The notes beneath the pieces were generated by a model. The model had not been told where the DNA came from. It saw nothing but the letters and a program-made list of their open reading frames with translations, and ran no database searches. Below, in pieces: positions 23,679 to 36,098 of a stretch of DNA of 64,000 nucleotides. The stretch is from Tubulanus polymorphus (lineage: Eukaryota; Nemertea; Palaeonemertea; Tubulaniformes; Tubulanidae). The DNA is taken from contig NC_134035.1 in the NCBI RefSeq assembly GCF_964204645.1, forward strand, positions 7,998,501 through 8,062,500, in the 5' to 3' direction. A program made the position numbers and the translations under genes. The first letter of the stretch is position 1; every line of letters starts with the position of its first letter.

Positions 23679-26600
23679 TCAACATAATTCCACGTAATTG
23701 GCAGGATAAAGTCCGACGCGTCCGTCCTTACGTCCCCTACACCAGCCCTGAGCATCTTCGTCATTCAACTTATCGAATACATCACCTGAAACAGAAATAG
23801 GATAGAAATACAATCAGTTACCTAGCTTAAATCATATTCATTCATAATTTCTATCGTGTATCTTGTTGACTGGGCCATATCGTTTATTCCTGGGCCCGGT
23901 TTCACGAAAAAGTTTAAGCTTAAATCAGTTAAGTTTCAATTGTTGTCCTCATTGAAAACATGAAGTAACAAATGGCAATTACACCAAATATTTGAGTTTA
24001 ACTTTTTCGTGAAACTAGGCCCTGGTCCCAGTTTCATAGACTGAATGTCAAAAGTACTCCTTGGGGGATGATCTTCAGCACGGGCAATAACAGAGGTGTT
24101 TGTAGTTGAGAGGCCTAATGTTTGTATCATTAGTATACCACCGGAACTACAAGCAAAAATCGGATATATCATCATCATCGTCGTTACGCGTTACGCACCT
24201 GCTTTAAAATCGATTTCGTCAGGTTCAACAGCTGCGTAATCGAATAACGCTCGTACCGGTACGCCCGGCGATCCATCGTCCGTTAAATCGTACTCGGTTT
24301 CCCAGTCGTCGTCGCCGAACGGATTCTGCGCATTCTGACCTTGGCTGAAATAATACAAATCAAACAGATCGTTGTAGTAAAACTTTCATTTTAGATGGTT
24401 CTGCTCGACATGAAGTGTAGCCTCAACTACATATACATATATCGTTGAAGTCTATAAGACATACATGTATGAAAATCCCACAATACAAAAAGAAAATCGA
24501 GTCCAAAAAGTTTTCATTGAGTTAGTGATTTATTTCAACGTTTCACGACTATATCATCTGTCATTTTCAGGAATACTTCAGTTACAACAGAAATGATGCA
24601 ATATATATTTCATTCAGGATGAGGAGATTAATTAAGTACCATAATCAAATGTGTATTATCAGTATATTTAAATTGTATCAGTTTTGATTACTTGATTAGT
24701 CTCTTTGTCTTGAATTGTATACGTATTTCATGATTCATGTTAAAACTCAAGTATTCCTGAAGATGACTACTAGGATATAAATGAAATGTTGAGATAGACT
24801 AAAGGTCTAGGAAATCTCCAAGGACTCAAAATTAAACATGTATGTACTTATACATCTATTGAACAACTCTTATCTTTAAGTAATTAATTCATATCAATTC
24901 TAACCGTAGGTAGGATATTTTACCAGTCATAAGAGATATGATATATCACGATACTACATGATGTAGCATAATGTACATAATGTTATTCTAGGTGCCAGTT
25001 CCACAGTTACGGGTGTAAAAACTATTGATAAAACGAATGGAAAATTCTTGTCAAATCGAACTTGCAGCTGTGCAACTGAGTCACCTTTCCTCTATTATAA
25101 GCGAACAGGAACACATCAACTCCTCGAAAATCCACTAGGTACTGCTAGTGATCTTGTGTTTGTTCAACACCCACACTGTTAATGATAAACAATAGATATT
25201 TTCTTCGCAAGCATTGAGAACAGCATTTTTTAAGATTTGGTAAAGTTTTAAGACTTAAAATCAAGAAATACACTAAATCATAAACAGAGACCGATAGCCA
25301 GTCTAGAAAATCTATATTGTCTATCACTGACGGTGTGGGCACTGAACAAAACACAATTTTGCCTAGTGGATTTTCAAGGAATAGGCCTCCCGTTTACTTT
25401 TAGTTCTTTGATATAAGTGAGTGAACGAGGAAATCGAACAACGAATTCCTTATTCATCGTCAATGATGCTTACGACGGTACAAAATATTATCAGAAACAA
25501 GCACTTGACTGAATGAACACAACATGCTTTGAGAATATGCTGTATGAGCCAGTCAGCAGTAGTAGTATATATGTGGATATCGAGTTCATTTTCTGAGAAA
25601 ATTCATATATCATTACAAGTGCAATATAGATACTTTCTTCAGTCGCGATGTTTTTCTCATGCAAGACCCAGTTCCGCAGTTACATGCTTGATTTAACCAT
25701 TTGTTTCCTTATTTGAATGTTAAGAGTGAGTTTTGTCAATAGTTAACCCCTTCAGTGCGTCTACACTGCAGTGCGGTGTATAAGTTGGTAATGGAATTTG
25801 CTAATACACCGCACCACAGTTAGTGATAGTAATTAGTTTATCTCTATTGAAAAAATGGCAGCACCTCTGAAACATGGTGAAATATTTATAGTAACGAACA
25901 ATATACTGCACCGCGGTGTAGACACACTATACCGGTATGCCTGTCAACACACTAGGGTGGGTTTTGTTAAAATTTCAAATCATCTCCAGCACTTCAAGGT
26001 ATTAGTTAATCAGCACTGAAAGGGTTAAGTTAAAGTTTTTTCATTCATCATAATCCGGTAATTGTTGACGAAACTAAGACAAAAAGAGAAATAGTCAACC
26101 GTGGAACTGGCTCCTCATACATCATGTACATGTTCATGAACTTGTTCTGAAGTGCACATTTTTTTCATGTTCTTCAAGATGATTATTGGACTGCGCGTAT
26201 CTTGATACGCGAAATCTTACGACTGGTTATGATTCATTAAATTGTCAAGCATCAAAATCGCTCTCAGCAAATCTAATCAGATCAGGAAATAGGGGGAACG
26301 TTCAAAAGTAGAACATTAACTTCTCGAAGCGAATGAGAAACTGGATCTACCAGGATATCGAGTTACTCGTGTAAACTTGTGAGCAGAAAAAATATTCAAA
26401 ATGACTATAATTAATAGAATAATTGAAATAACCTTGGGCCGGTCATGGAGGAAGAATCAAACGTGAATCATCAAACTGCATTAGCCTAGCGCACTCAACA
26501 CTCTACAAACATTTTCCTCGCTTGTTCCTCCAAAACGAGAAACACGGTTTTTACCGAAACACTCGAATGCGAAACCAGCACGATATACTGACGTTACGGA

Positions 26601-29600
26601 TCACATGACTGATCAAAAAAGACTGTAGCGGTACTGTACGTTCGTTTTGGTGCGTTTCTTGTTTCACTGAGTCATAGCGGAAGAACTAAACATGGAAACA
26701 CATGAACAGAGAATCTGTTTCTTGTTTCGAGGTTTTCTAGTTGCGTGCGCTAGGCTTAAGTCTGTAAATTAGAGCGAAGAAACAATGTATTGACACAGCA
26801 GACTGATGGACACCATTGAACGTTCGGTAAACCACATCTACTAAGATGCTTCACTGAATGATAATGGTTCCAATATAATACGATGATGGTAGCATAAAGA
26901 TGAAGGTTACTATGTTTACCCATCAAAATCAAACCTACAAATCTTAAACATTTCAGTTAATATTCTCTATTTGGTATTTGACTTTTCATAAAATTAGAGG
27001 CAAATTTGAATCATTTCGGCCCAGTTTAATGAATGCGTTATCGTGAAAAATATTTGAATTAGATAGAATACATAGTACTTGATATTCCCAATACCAAAAT
27101 GGTTTTCAGCTTTAACTATTAACCCCTTATACTAAACTGGACTATGAATTCCAATTTCCTTCGTTTCAAATACAGCAACGATCAACAAGTAACCTAGATA
27201 ATGGACCACCAGCCAAAATTATGCTATCATCAATATGCACGTTAGTATCTAAATCAAAGATGGCGTTCTTAAATAATGCGAATAATCAGCAATAAGAAAT
27301 GAACACACGTTGCGTGTTAAAGTGCGAATACAATATATTATTGAAATAACAAGCGATCATTACATGGCAGGTGCGGAAATACTGCTAATAGGTGGCTCTG
27401 TCGATCCGTCTTGCTCGTCCGAAAATGGGTTCATACTATTGTCGTATGATATCGCCCGTTCCACTCTGCAAGTTTAATTTCACGACACATTAAAAAAAAA
27501 AAAACGAAAAAAAGGACAACACATGTTTCGAAAATATCCAGGTTCGGTTTTCATAGTTCCAACTAAAATCTGGGGGTTCATTTGATCATTAGTCAATTGA
27601 TTTAAGACGAAGGGAAAATTGAGAATTTCAAAATTCGTATGCCTCATGATATTCCCTTTAACCCTTTCAGTGTATAAATCGCCGATGGACTCTGCTAGTA
27701 CACTGCATCATCGCATCATCACAGTACAGTGTATTGATATCATTAGTAATTAGTTTTTATCTCTATTGAAAGATGGCAGTTCCAGTCAAACGTAGAGAAA
27801 TATTAGTAACTAATGATACACCGCACCGTAGTGTACATGCACTAAAGCGATGTGCCCGTTATTCAACACACTGTGGTGGAATTTCACAGAATTTTCAAAT
27901 TATCTCCAGCACTTTCGGGTGTTGATTAGTCAGCGCTGAAAGGGTTAAAAGGAACAAATTGGACTTAAACGATAACAAAAAATTCTTCAGATACAGGAAT
28001 CAAAAAATAAGTGTACCCAACCGACTAGATACAAGGGCACCGGGTGTGAGCTCGATGAAAAGGCAGGCAGGAAGTGTTAGAACTCGAAAACAACAGACAC
28101 TCAATCACAGAGACAGTCAATTTCAGTTCGCCGATGCATTATCGTACTACGGACGCTTAAATCTAGATCCAATCAAAAATCTGAATTCATTTTTGAATTA
28201 CCGTAACAGTATTTCGCATAGATAACGGACATATACGTATATATTTGTGCGATACATGTCGATAAGTAATGTGCGCGCGTGACCGAATACGTAGAATATA
28301 CTTCAGTTATATAACATATATCAGTTAGTAGTAGTATTGTATAATGCATTGCGATGACTAGTAAAAAGCTGCCCGTGGGAGATGGAGGAATAGAAGCAGT
28401 TTAACCACTATCTAAAAATCCAGCAGCAGCCGACATGCTATTATTCCAAGTTTTAATTACAAACAGCGATGTAATTGAACAGCCCGACAACAACCTTCAC
28501 CGCGTGAGAGATGGTGTGATAGATACTGATTAATCTCCACCTATTTTAAATGTAGAACCGTAAGCCGAGCTCTAAGATGAGAACTGCATGCCAATAATGA
28601 TATATCTGAACAATTACTTCGAAGGTTCCCGCGGTGCCTGCCTTTTCACGCGCTTTTTTGGAGAACGTTTTGGCCGCGGCGGTATGGATGACGTTATGCT
28701 AGCGGCCGTAGATGGTGCTACCGCGGCGCCATCGTCCGATTCGTCGGTCGCGGATTCGAATTCGTCTTTATCCGACGACGCCTCACCGCCCGGTACCACC
28801 GCCTCGGTTTCCGGAGACGCGTCCGGTTTTGAGTCCCTCTTTTCAGAAATTTCAGATTCGATTTCTGTTTTAGCTGGAATGTTCACGCCGGATTCGACAA
28901 TGGACGGAGTCTCCGCGAAAGCAACCGCGGCAGCGGCGCCACTGTCAACGCTCGACGTTTCGGAAACATCGGCGCTGGCGGCATCGGGGGCCGAGGCGGC
29001 GTCGACAACATCCTCGTCTTCTAAGAATGGGTTTAAATGCGGATCGTAAGAGTCTTTACGTTCTGCCGATTCCCTGAAAACACGATGTTAACAAAATACT
29101 GGACGTGAAACATCTTACACAAAGCGTAGATGAAGATAAATGGAATGTTACAGGAAGCAGATTAACCCTTTCAGTATATCTCCACTGCAGTGCGGTGTAT
29201 AAATCAGTGATGACATTGCTAGTACACTGCATCACGGTGTATTGGTGTTATTGACGGTGTTATTAGTAATTAGTTCCTATCTCTAATTAAAGATGGCAGC
29301 AGCAGTCAAACGCATTTAAATAGTCGTAACTAACAATGATACACCGCACTGCGGATGGAAATTTTCAAATGATCTCTCGCACTTCACGATAACAATTAGT
29401 CAACACTGAAAGAGTTAATACATGTACAATGAATTTTGAATATAACGATTAAATCATTTTGCATAAAGAATTCTATAGTTATCATTAAGCAAGGTTTGTA
29501 AGTCATTGCTTCTAAAAAAACAAAGCTTCGAAAAAAAAGAAAAAAACATCAGCTTTTACATAGCATGTGTGTCTCTTTTCACATAATCCGGCACATGGAG

Positions 29601-32600
29601 GTCGTTCATTTTTTGTTTAAAAAATCATTATCAATACGATGATTATCAGAGACAGCACTGGTTTCCATTCAATGAAAAATTGACAAAATCAAAAACATGG
29701 CATTCAAATTTGAATTTTTTGTATTTAGATCTTTCATAGCAATAGGCTCAAGCCTGGCATAAAAATGATTCTACTTCACAATGTAACGCACTGCAGATCC
29801 AAATATGAGTGTTGCATGTAAAAAATATTTGTTAAGGTTCCACGTATAACGACCAAGAGTGGTCAGAACATCTAAACCATTTTTCAGGCAAATAAGTCTC
29901 ATGTCTGAAAATAAACATTTCGTGCCTATCCCAGGTATGATTGAATAAGGATTGAAACATTCGTAAAACCTGTTACGCTTTATTTACCCGTAACATCGTA
30001 ACACCCGTATTCAATTGACACACGTGCAGTTAATGACAGCCATGTTAACAACAGCAAATGCTAGTGAATCTGCTATTAACGGCCAGGAGGAAAATTGCAT
30101 GTACTGCCAATAATGTCACACAAACAGCAACTAAGATGAATCAAACTGAGTTTATTATTCAAGCACGTACCCAGTCTATCTTTCTTAACATTTACTTACG
30201 TTTGAGCCATAACAATGTCAAGTTAAATAGGCGAGACTTAAGATAACCCCAAGCTGTAGCTAATTTTGGTTCAGCGGCGATTAATCTAGCTTAAATAAAT
30301 ATTAACTGGATTCTCTGTTCAAAGCGTATATAAATTGAAGACCCGCAATAGAAGATCGACACGCTATTACAGCAGAACCTCGATAGGATTCAACAATATT
30401 CCTGCTTTATTCCGAGTTCATTTTTCATAATGACGCCTCATTTCTCTGGTAAGCCTATGATTGAGCCGAAGGTTATCGCGTGAGGTGTCAAATTTCATCA
30501 CTTACTTTTGATTATTGGCCGTTGTGTTGTTGCTAGTTCGCGAGTCGAATGCTTCGTTCGTGTACGGTTTCTGTTCGTCCGACGATCGCTCCGACGTGAA
30601 ACTGCCCGTTTTCTGATGCACGATATTCGTCAACGTGATGCCGTCGTTATTCGAATGGTTCTTCCGACTTTTCCCCGATATCGGTTTCAACTCCGTCGAG
30701 TATTCCTACGATCAATTCGAGAATGCTTGAAATCGTCATAAAGATATCGAACTCAAAAAATTTATTACGTACGACTACTTCATTTAGAAAAAAAAGAAAC
30801 TCGGTTTTAATTTCCAGCTATTTGTGCCTAATGACAAAGAGAAAAGTTCCACACAGTAGCGGACTAGAAACTTAATGATCTAACTGTTAATCATGAATTT
30901 GAAAATGAACTTGTAATGTAACCCTCAACAGGTTATTACCATTATTATTTATTGTTATTATTATTATCATAATCATTATCGTTATTCATCTTTGCATGTT
31001 CATGGCACAGGGGCACCTAGCCTCAGCACTTGCAACTGTGTACAGCTTTAAAGCAAGCTTGTTGTCCCTCTCCATATTGTAGATCAACTATTTCATGTAT
31101 TTTGTTAATTATAAAAAAATTTTGTGGAGAAAATAAATCATATCAGATCATAACAGGGTGGCCACTTTCCGTTTACCTCAAATCTAGGCCAAGCCATTGG
31201 CATATCGACGCCGCGATTGTTTGACCACCATTTTAAGTCTCTTTGATAATCCGCGTTGCTTATTGTCGAGTGCATATCTTTGAATATTTGTGGAAAACTA
31301 CAAAAACATAACGAAATGAAATAAAAAATGCTGTAATCAAAACCATAGAAATCGTAATAAGGCTGATGTAACTGTTCTTACTCCAGGTTATCGCTTATCG
31401 TTACGCAAGAATGAATTCCGAATAACATCTCTTTGAAGAATTGCAACCGTTTCGACTCCATTTCTTGACACTTTTCGTAAACCTGTAATATGAATATAGA
31501 TTACTGCACCAGTCGGCACCAGAGATGAACTCTAGATTACTGCACCATTCGGCACCAGACTATAAATTACTGCATCAATCAGCACCAGAGATGAACTCTA
31601 GGATTCTGGGACAATTCCCCCCTGGACAATTGCCCCCAGGACGTTTGCCCCCCCCGCACAACTGCCCCCCCCCCCCCCCCGCCCGAAGTAAATTTTATCC
31701 CTAAAGTAGCACAGATGCTTACTTCTGATAAATTAGACTAACTAACTTAGAACTAACCAAATTTAGACTAGCTAACTAACTTTAGCTAAATACTTTGTTA
31801 AACACTAAAACTCATTCCAATAAATTAGTCACTAATAAGTGGACTAACTAAGTTTCCTTTGATTTGGTAATTGGATTATAATTATTTGAGGATTGATTTT
31901 AAAGGTTTTGATGCGAAGGAAGAAATCATGGTTGTAAAGCCAAGGTTAAAGTCCTTGGTGAAGTAGTTGTTGGTCGAGTCAATGAGTATTTAGGTGGTGT
32001 TAATCCAGATTTAAAAGGATTTACTTCGGGCGGGGGGCAATTGTCCGGGGGGAATTGTCCTGATAGGAACTCTAGATTACTGCACCAGTGCACAAGCTTT
32101 ATTTTGGGAGTAAAACTCTCGCCATTCATGTGGTTACCAGTACATATACCTAGTATAGTAGCAGATGGTGCATTTTGTTCAATCGGCAATACTGTTCAAA
32201 AGAATGATCTCTGATATATATGCATCGTCCTCCACCGGCATCGAGACTTGCCGCGGTACGAAACCCAACCTGATTAGCCTGAATGCGCAGCTGCTTACAT
32301 GATGTCATCATCAGCCAATTAGAAATCTTGTTTTAATTTAGCCCAGGTTTTTTAATTTATAGTTTATCTTTGAGATTTGCCTCAGCGATTATACAACGAG
32401 CAATCTGATTGGTGCCTCAAGTTTTCTTGTGGCAAACCTGCGTACCCGGTCTACTGTGGCAGGGTTTCATACTGTGAGTCACGATGCCATTAGGTTTCGA
32501 ATCCCTGCCAGGGGAGGACGCATATGCATTTACTTTGATTTACTCACATCAGTCATATCCTCTATATATTTCGGATTATATGCTTTTAAGTCTTCTAACG

Positions 32601-35600
32601 ATGCTTTGTATTTGTCTTGAGTCGCGTCGACGTCTCTGTCGCATTTATTCACTTTTTCGTCGATCTTTTTAACCTGAAAAAATGTCACTTCAGAATGAAA
32701 ATAAGATTTATATTCATAAACGAACTCGACTGAAAACATTAACCCATTAGCGCTCAAGCAGCCCGTATCCGCCCTGCCTGTTGCTCAAGCCGACCCGGCA
32801 CTTTTTTGTATGCTGCACAAAACCGGTTATAGCGGGATTTGAAGCCAATAGCTTATGATAAACTAGACATCTAAGTCCTCGAAATGCCCAACAGAAATCG
32901 ACATCCACCTATTTCAATTTCTTGAGTATTTATTGCGAGTATGAACATGACAGGTCTGAGCGCTCACTTCAAATCCAAGTAAGTTTCGGGAGGCCAAAAG
33001 GGACACAATTTTGGTGGCCCACCTCATCAAATCTTACATTACATGAAAGCCTTGACTCTTTATACACATAACACTAAGTTGTAATGCATGGAAATAAACA
33101 GCAAATGAGCCATTCGGTATCGCGATGAACTTGGATTTTCTGAGGAGTAATTGACACTACATAGTGAAATTCCTGAGTGCTAATGGGTTAATGTACTGGT
33201 AACAAGGAAGTATGTCTTACTAGTAACAAGGAAGTATGTCTTACTGGTAACAAGGAAGTACCGGTGAATGTCTTATATTGATTGCTAAGAAGGTAATCAA
33301 TGAATGGCAATCAATAATGAGGTGGATTATCAAGCGTGTATCAGGTTTTTTTCATAAAAAGGCGCAGTTTTTGTGGCCTTTATATTGACAAAAGCCTTAC
33401 TATCTATATACTTAAAACTAGAACATTGAGAGGGCGCTCAAACCCGAACCGTTTAAACACATATGCAACGGATGCAAGCAGGCTTCTATAATGTTGTAAA
33501 TGCTGAGCAATAAGTGGCTTCAATAGACAAATAACTTTCCAATTCAATATAAGAAAAACCCACAAAATTGTGAAACAGAGTATTTGACGCTTTGACTCAA
33601 TTCTAAGAGCAATTTTCAAACCTGCTTAGCAATTAATTCAACATTGATTCTAATTTAACACACTAATCACGCACCTGTTCTTGCGTTATCGAAGAATCTC
33701 CTTTCGCGTTGGCTTGCTGTAGCTTGGCAGATTTCTCGTTTTTACACGCTAAATGATATTCCTTTTTACATTTCATAACTTTGCTTAGTTTTTTGGCCCA
33801 CGGTTTTTGTACCTGAAACGACGAAACGGAACGAAAAACGCTGAATGGTTATTCTTCGAACGGCGGCAACCTGCAGACCGAGCGATATCGATTTCACAGC
33901 CAGCAGAATAAAGAGATCTGACTTCGATAAAGACTATCCATTAACAGACATATAAGATGAAGTGGACTCTCCAGAAAGCAGTTAAGCAGATACAGTCGAT
34001 CCATTTAAGATAACGAGTAATGACTGAATTGGAAGCGATGACTTCTGTGACTTGAATTTAAGTTACAATCTGTAACTGAATAGCTATTCAGTTATACAGC
34101 AAACTGCAGCATTGGGACTGTGACTGTGACACTGTACTTTGTAGAGTTCACCCCAACAGTACGCAATAACGTATCAATGCGAAAATTAACCATACTATAC
34201 TGTACTACACTGTAACAATAGCCACGAACACTATTGGCTCGTGCCAAATTAGGTCCGAAACAACTGTTCACTCAGGTTCCAAATGGGCCCGTGCAAGTTT
34301 AGCCAGTCCAAAACCAAATGGACCAGGCCCCCGAGAGCAAAATTTTGGCAAGGGTCAAATTATTGCATGTGAACTGGTTCCGGAAATGACTCATTTCGCT
34401 TTCTTAATTATCAAGTGAGCTGTTTGCTTGTGAACGCGCTCTCTTTTTAGACACGGGCCAAATTTTATCCGGGCCTGATCCATGTCAATCTGGCCAGGGC
34501 CAAATCGTCTCTGGGCGTTCGCGTCTAATAACTATGTAACTCACCCTGCGAAATTGATCCTCGAGATCTTTCGACTCCTTAATGACGTGCACCATGTTTT
34601 TGTGGAAGTTCTCTTTTTGCCACTGTTTGATCATCGTTTGAACTTCGTTGATGAGTTTATTTTTGACTTCGAGGTGTATTTCTGATACGCATACGGCTTC
34701 GTGAAGTACGGCGTTCCAAGCGCCTTGCGTCGTGCCGTACTCCGGACCTGTCACAAAACAAGTCATAGTCACTCGACATTGACATACCCATCAAACTTCA
34801 GATAATCCTAGTTTTTCTTTGCTTGTAATAAGTTTGAAATCTTTTTTTTTCGACCGTAATGATTAAGGCAGTTCAAAAGGCTAAAGTAACATGTGACAAG
34901 TTATTTCAATATAAACATCGACTATCAAAGATTTTCCCAAGGCTAGTACCTAGTCCTGTAAGTAATAGTTTTGCACTGCGACCACGTTTTTGTTTGGTAA
35001 AATAATCAACTTCAGGGTTCGGTTTATTTCAATGTGTCCTAGAAATCGGTATCAGATAGATCACTAGAGATAAATCTTCAAGCTTTGCGACCTTTAGTGA
35101 ATACAAAATGGTGTTTTTGTATTGTTTTCTCAGAGGATAGTAGTAACCATTGTCCATATGCATAATATTTGGTTAAATTCAACCAGTAGATAACTGGTAT
35201 CTTGACAATAAAAACTAGGGCAAGTTGCTGAAAAATTGGTTTAAATCAACCATCCGATGAATGCCATCGCAGGGACTTGTGAAACTTGAGTCCATCAAAT
35301 CAAGACTTACAAGTTCATCAAATCAAAGAGTGGCTTTTTCTCAACAAAACGAATTGACGCATTACAGTATGTGAGCACACCAAATATTGCCTTTTTGGAC
35401 ATTAAAGCGCTCTTTTGGGATGTCCAGAGTTCTTTAAAATTAGCTCTTGGAACTAATTTCACAGTTTTAAGTAAAAACATCAAAAATGCATTAATCTTAA
35501 CTCAAAGACTCAAATCAAGACTTACAAGTCCATCAAATCAAGAGTGGCTTTTTCTCAACAAAAACGAATCGACGCATTACAATGTGTGAGCACACAAAAT

Positions 35601-36098
35601 ATTGCCTTTTTGGACATTAAAGCGCTCTTTTGGGATGTCCAGAGTTCTTTAAAATTAGCTCTTGGAACTAATTTCACAGTTGTGAGTAAAAATATCTAAA
35701 ATGCATTAATCTTAACTCAAAGAGCTAACTCTAACTCACAACTATGGAACTGGATTCGCCACATGTACCGTATACTAGTTAACTATTCAACAACCGGGGC
35801 CAAAAATCCTATAGGCCTAGTGATTATTGAAATTACATTTAGCTACCAGTTAACTCTAATGAATGTTTGAGTAACTGGCGACCATCGTACCTTTATCGAT
35901 CGCGTCGTTCCATTTTTTCGACCAAGTTTTCAGATTTTTCGCGTACGCCTTTTCGATGTCGGCGCGTTCTTGTATGAGAGCCATCAGATCATTGCACAAT
36001 TTGTAACCGTCGTCGATGCGTTTGATCGTGTATTTGTAGTTGCCGACCTCGAAGAAACTGTCGCTGGTCGGCTGGATCGATTCATCGCTGACTGACAT
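23679..36098 (-). CDS. PACSIN: Syndapin / PACSIN (F-BAR and SH3 membrane-trafficking adaptor), 11 exons, complete
   Basis: A peripheral membrane protein that bends membranes and links dynamin and N-WASP to endocytosis. Exons: 36098-35891, 34747-34545, 33812-33675, 32673-32548, 31482-31382, 31297-31177, 30705-30506, 29073-28618, 27465-27364, 24344-24199, 23785-23679. All have AG/GT borders and join in frame to 635 residues plus TGA. Exons 1-6 encode the F-BAR domain (MSVSDESIQ start; [32 protein letters not shown] end). Exons 7-10 form a disordered linker with NPF motifs in exon 8 (NPFLEDED), exon 9 (NPFSDEQ) and exon 10 (NPFGDDDW), known EH-domain ligands. Exons 10-11 encode the SH3 domain ([17 protein letters not shown] ... 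GWCRGR ... GLYPANYVE). Family members are usually 420-500 residues; the excess is mostly exon 8 (152 residues, acidic, ending with a basic [11 protein letters not shown] patch). Exons 8 and 9 are multiples of 3 with matching phase, so either could be skipped. Confidence 0.95.
23888..24024. mobile_element. Foldback element in syndapin intron 10
   Basis: Arms GGTTTCACGAAAAAGTTTAA and the complementary TTTAACTTTTTCGTGAAAC flank about 80 bases. The CCAGTTTCACGAAAAAG theme recurs at 42233-42305 and near 47570. It is a probable snap-back MITE. Confidence 0.5.
24526..24795. mobile_element. Foldback element with GAUGA/GAAACG-type arms, syndapin intron 9
   Basis: The left arm (minus strand, 24582 down to 24526) runs AAGTATTCCTGAAAATGAC, then GATGATATAGTCGTGAAACG, then TTGAAATAAATCACT. 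The right arm (plus strand, 24748-24795) runs AAGTATTCCTGAAGATGAC, then ACTAGGATATAAATGAAATG, then TTGAGATA. The arms are therefore inverted copies with the same motif order as the elements at 5696 and 45650. Confidence 0.45.
25747..26024 (+). mobile_element. piggyBac-type MITE, copy 2 (278 bp)
   Basis: TTAA at 25743-25746 and 26025-26028. Ends CCCCTTCAGTGCG and CAGCACTGAAAGGG are inverted repeats. Internal CACTGCAGTGCGGTGTATAA and CACCGCGGTGTAGAC motifs match its sister copies. Inside syndapin intron 9. Confidence 0.85.
27662..27944 (+). mobile_element. piggyBac-type MITE, copy 3 (283 bp)
   Basis: TTAA at 27658-27661 and 27945-27948. Ends CCCTTTCAGTG and CAGCGCTGAAAGGG. The same internal order of GGTGTA/TACACCG-type palindromes is present. 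Inside syndapin intron 8, between the two NPF exons. Confidence 0.85.
29166..29414 (+). mobile_element. piggyBac-type MITE, copy 4 (249 bp)
   Basis: TTAA at 29162-29165 and 29415-29418. Ends CCCTTTCAGTATATC and CAACACTGAAAGAG. Shorter than its sisters because a block after the GATACACCGCACTGCGG motif is missing. Inside syndapin intron 7. Confidence 0.8.
31500..31601. repeat. Short tandem units hosting a transposon target
   Basis: About 35-bp units, of the form ATTACTGCACCAGTCGGCACC followed by AGAGATGAACTCTAG, occur nearly three times before 31601 and resume at 32076. One unit was split by the insertion of the element at 31602-32066. Confidence 0.55.
31602..32066. mobile_element. Mutator-type non-autonomous element with 9-bp target duplication (465 bp)
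   Basis: Flanked by the perfect 9-bp direct repeat GAACTCTAG (31593-31601 and 32067-32075). Ends are inverted: GATTCTGGGACAATTCCCCC at the left against CTATCAGGACAATTCCCCCC (complement of the right). A second inverted block, GGACAATTGCCCCC, follows, then a C-homopolymer near 31666-31680. A 9-bp duplication fits Mutator-like elements. No transposase is present. In syndapin intron 4. Confidence 0.75.
32743..33187. mobile_element. Second TTAA-flanked MITE family (445 bp)
   Basis: TTAA at 32739-32742 and 33188-33191. Ends CCCATTAGCGCTCA and TGAGTGCTAATGGG are inverted repeats. It is unrelated internally to the CCCTTTCAGTGC family but has the same target and CCC...GGG termini, so it is likewise piggyBac-like. 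It lies in syndapin intron 3. Confidence 0.75.
34228..34515. repeat. GGCC-rich interspersed repeat, copy 2
   Basis: Shares with the copy at 17080 the series CTCGTGCCAAATTAGG, GTTCCAAATGGGCCCGTG, GTGAACGCGCTCTCT, CGGGCCTGATCC and GGCCAAATCGTCTCTG, in the same order. It ends about 30 bases from the donor of syndapin exon 2. Confidence 0.55.
35298..35730. repeat. Two-copy tandem duplication, 215-bp unit, syndapin intron 1
   Basis: The second copy repeats the first at an offset of 215 bases (CTTTTTGGACATTAAAGCGC at 35391 and 35606) with only scattered differences, so it is recent. Non-coding. Confidence 0.85.

Noticed and set aside
28588-29049. Plus-strand frame of 153 codons opposite syndapin exon 8
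   Set aside because: It is the antisense shadow of a GC-rich coding exon whose sense frame matches splice phases on both sides.
31666-31682. C homopolymer as a functional site
   Set aside because: It sits inside the Mutator-type element's end region and is likely replication slippage or sequencing noise.
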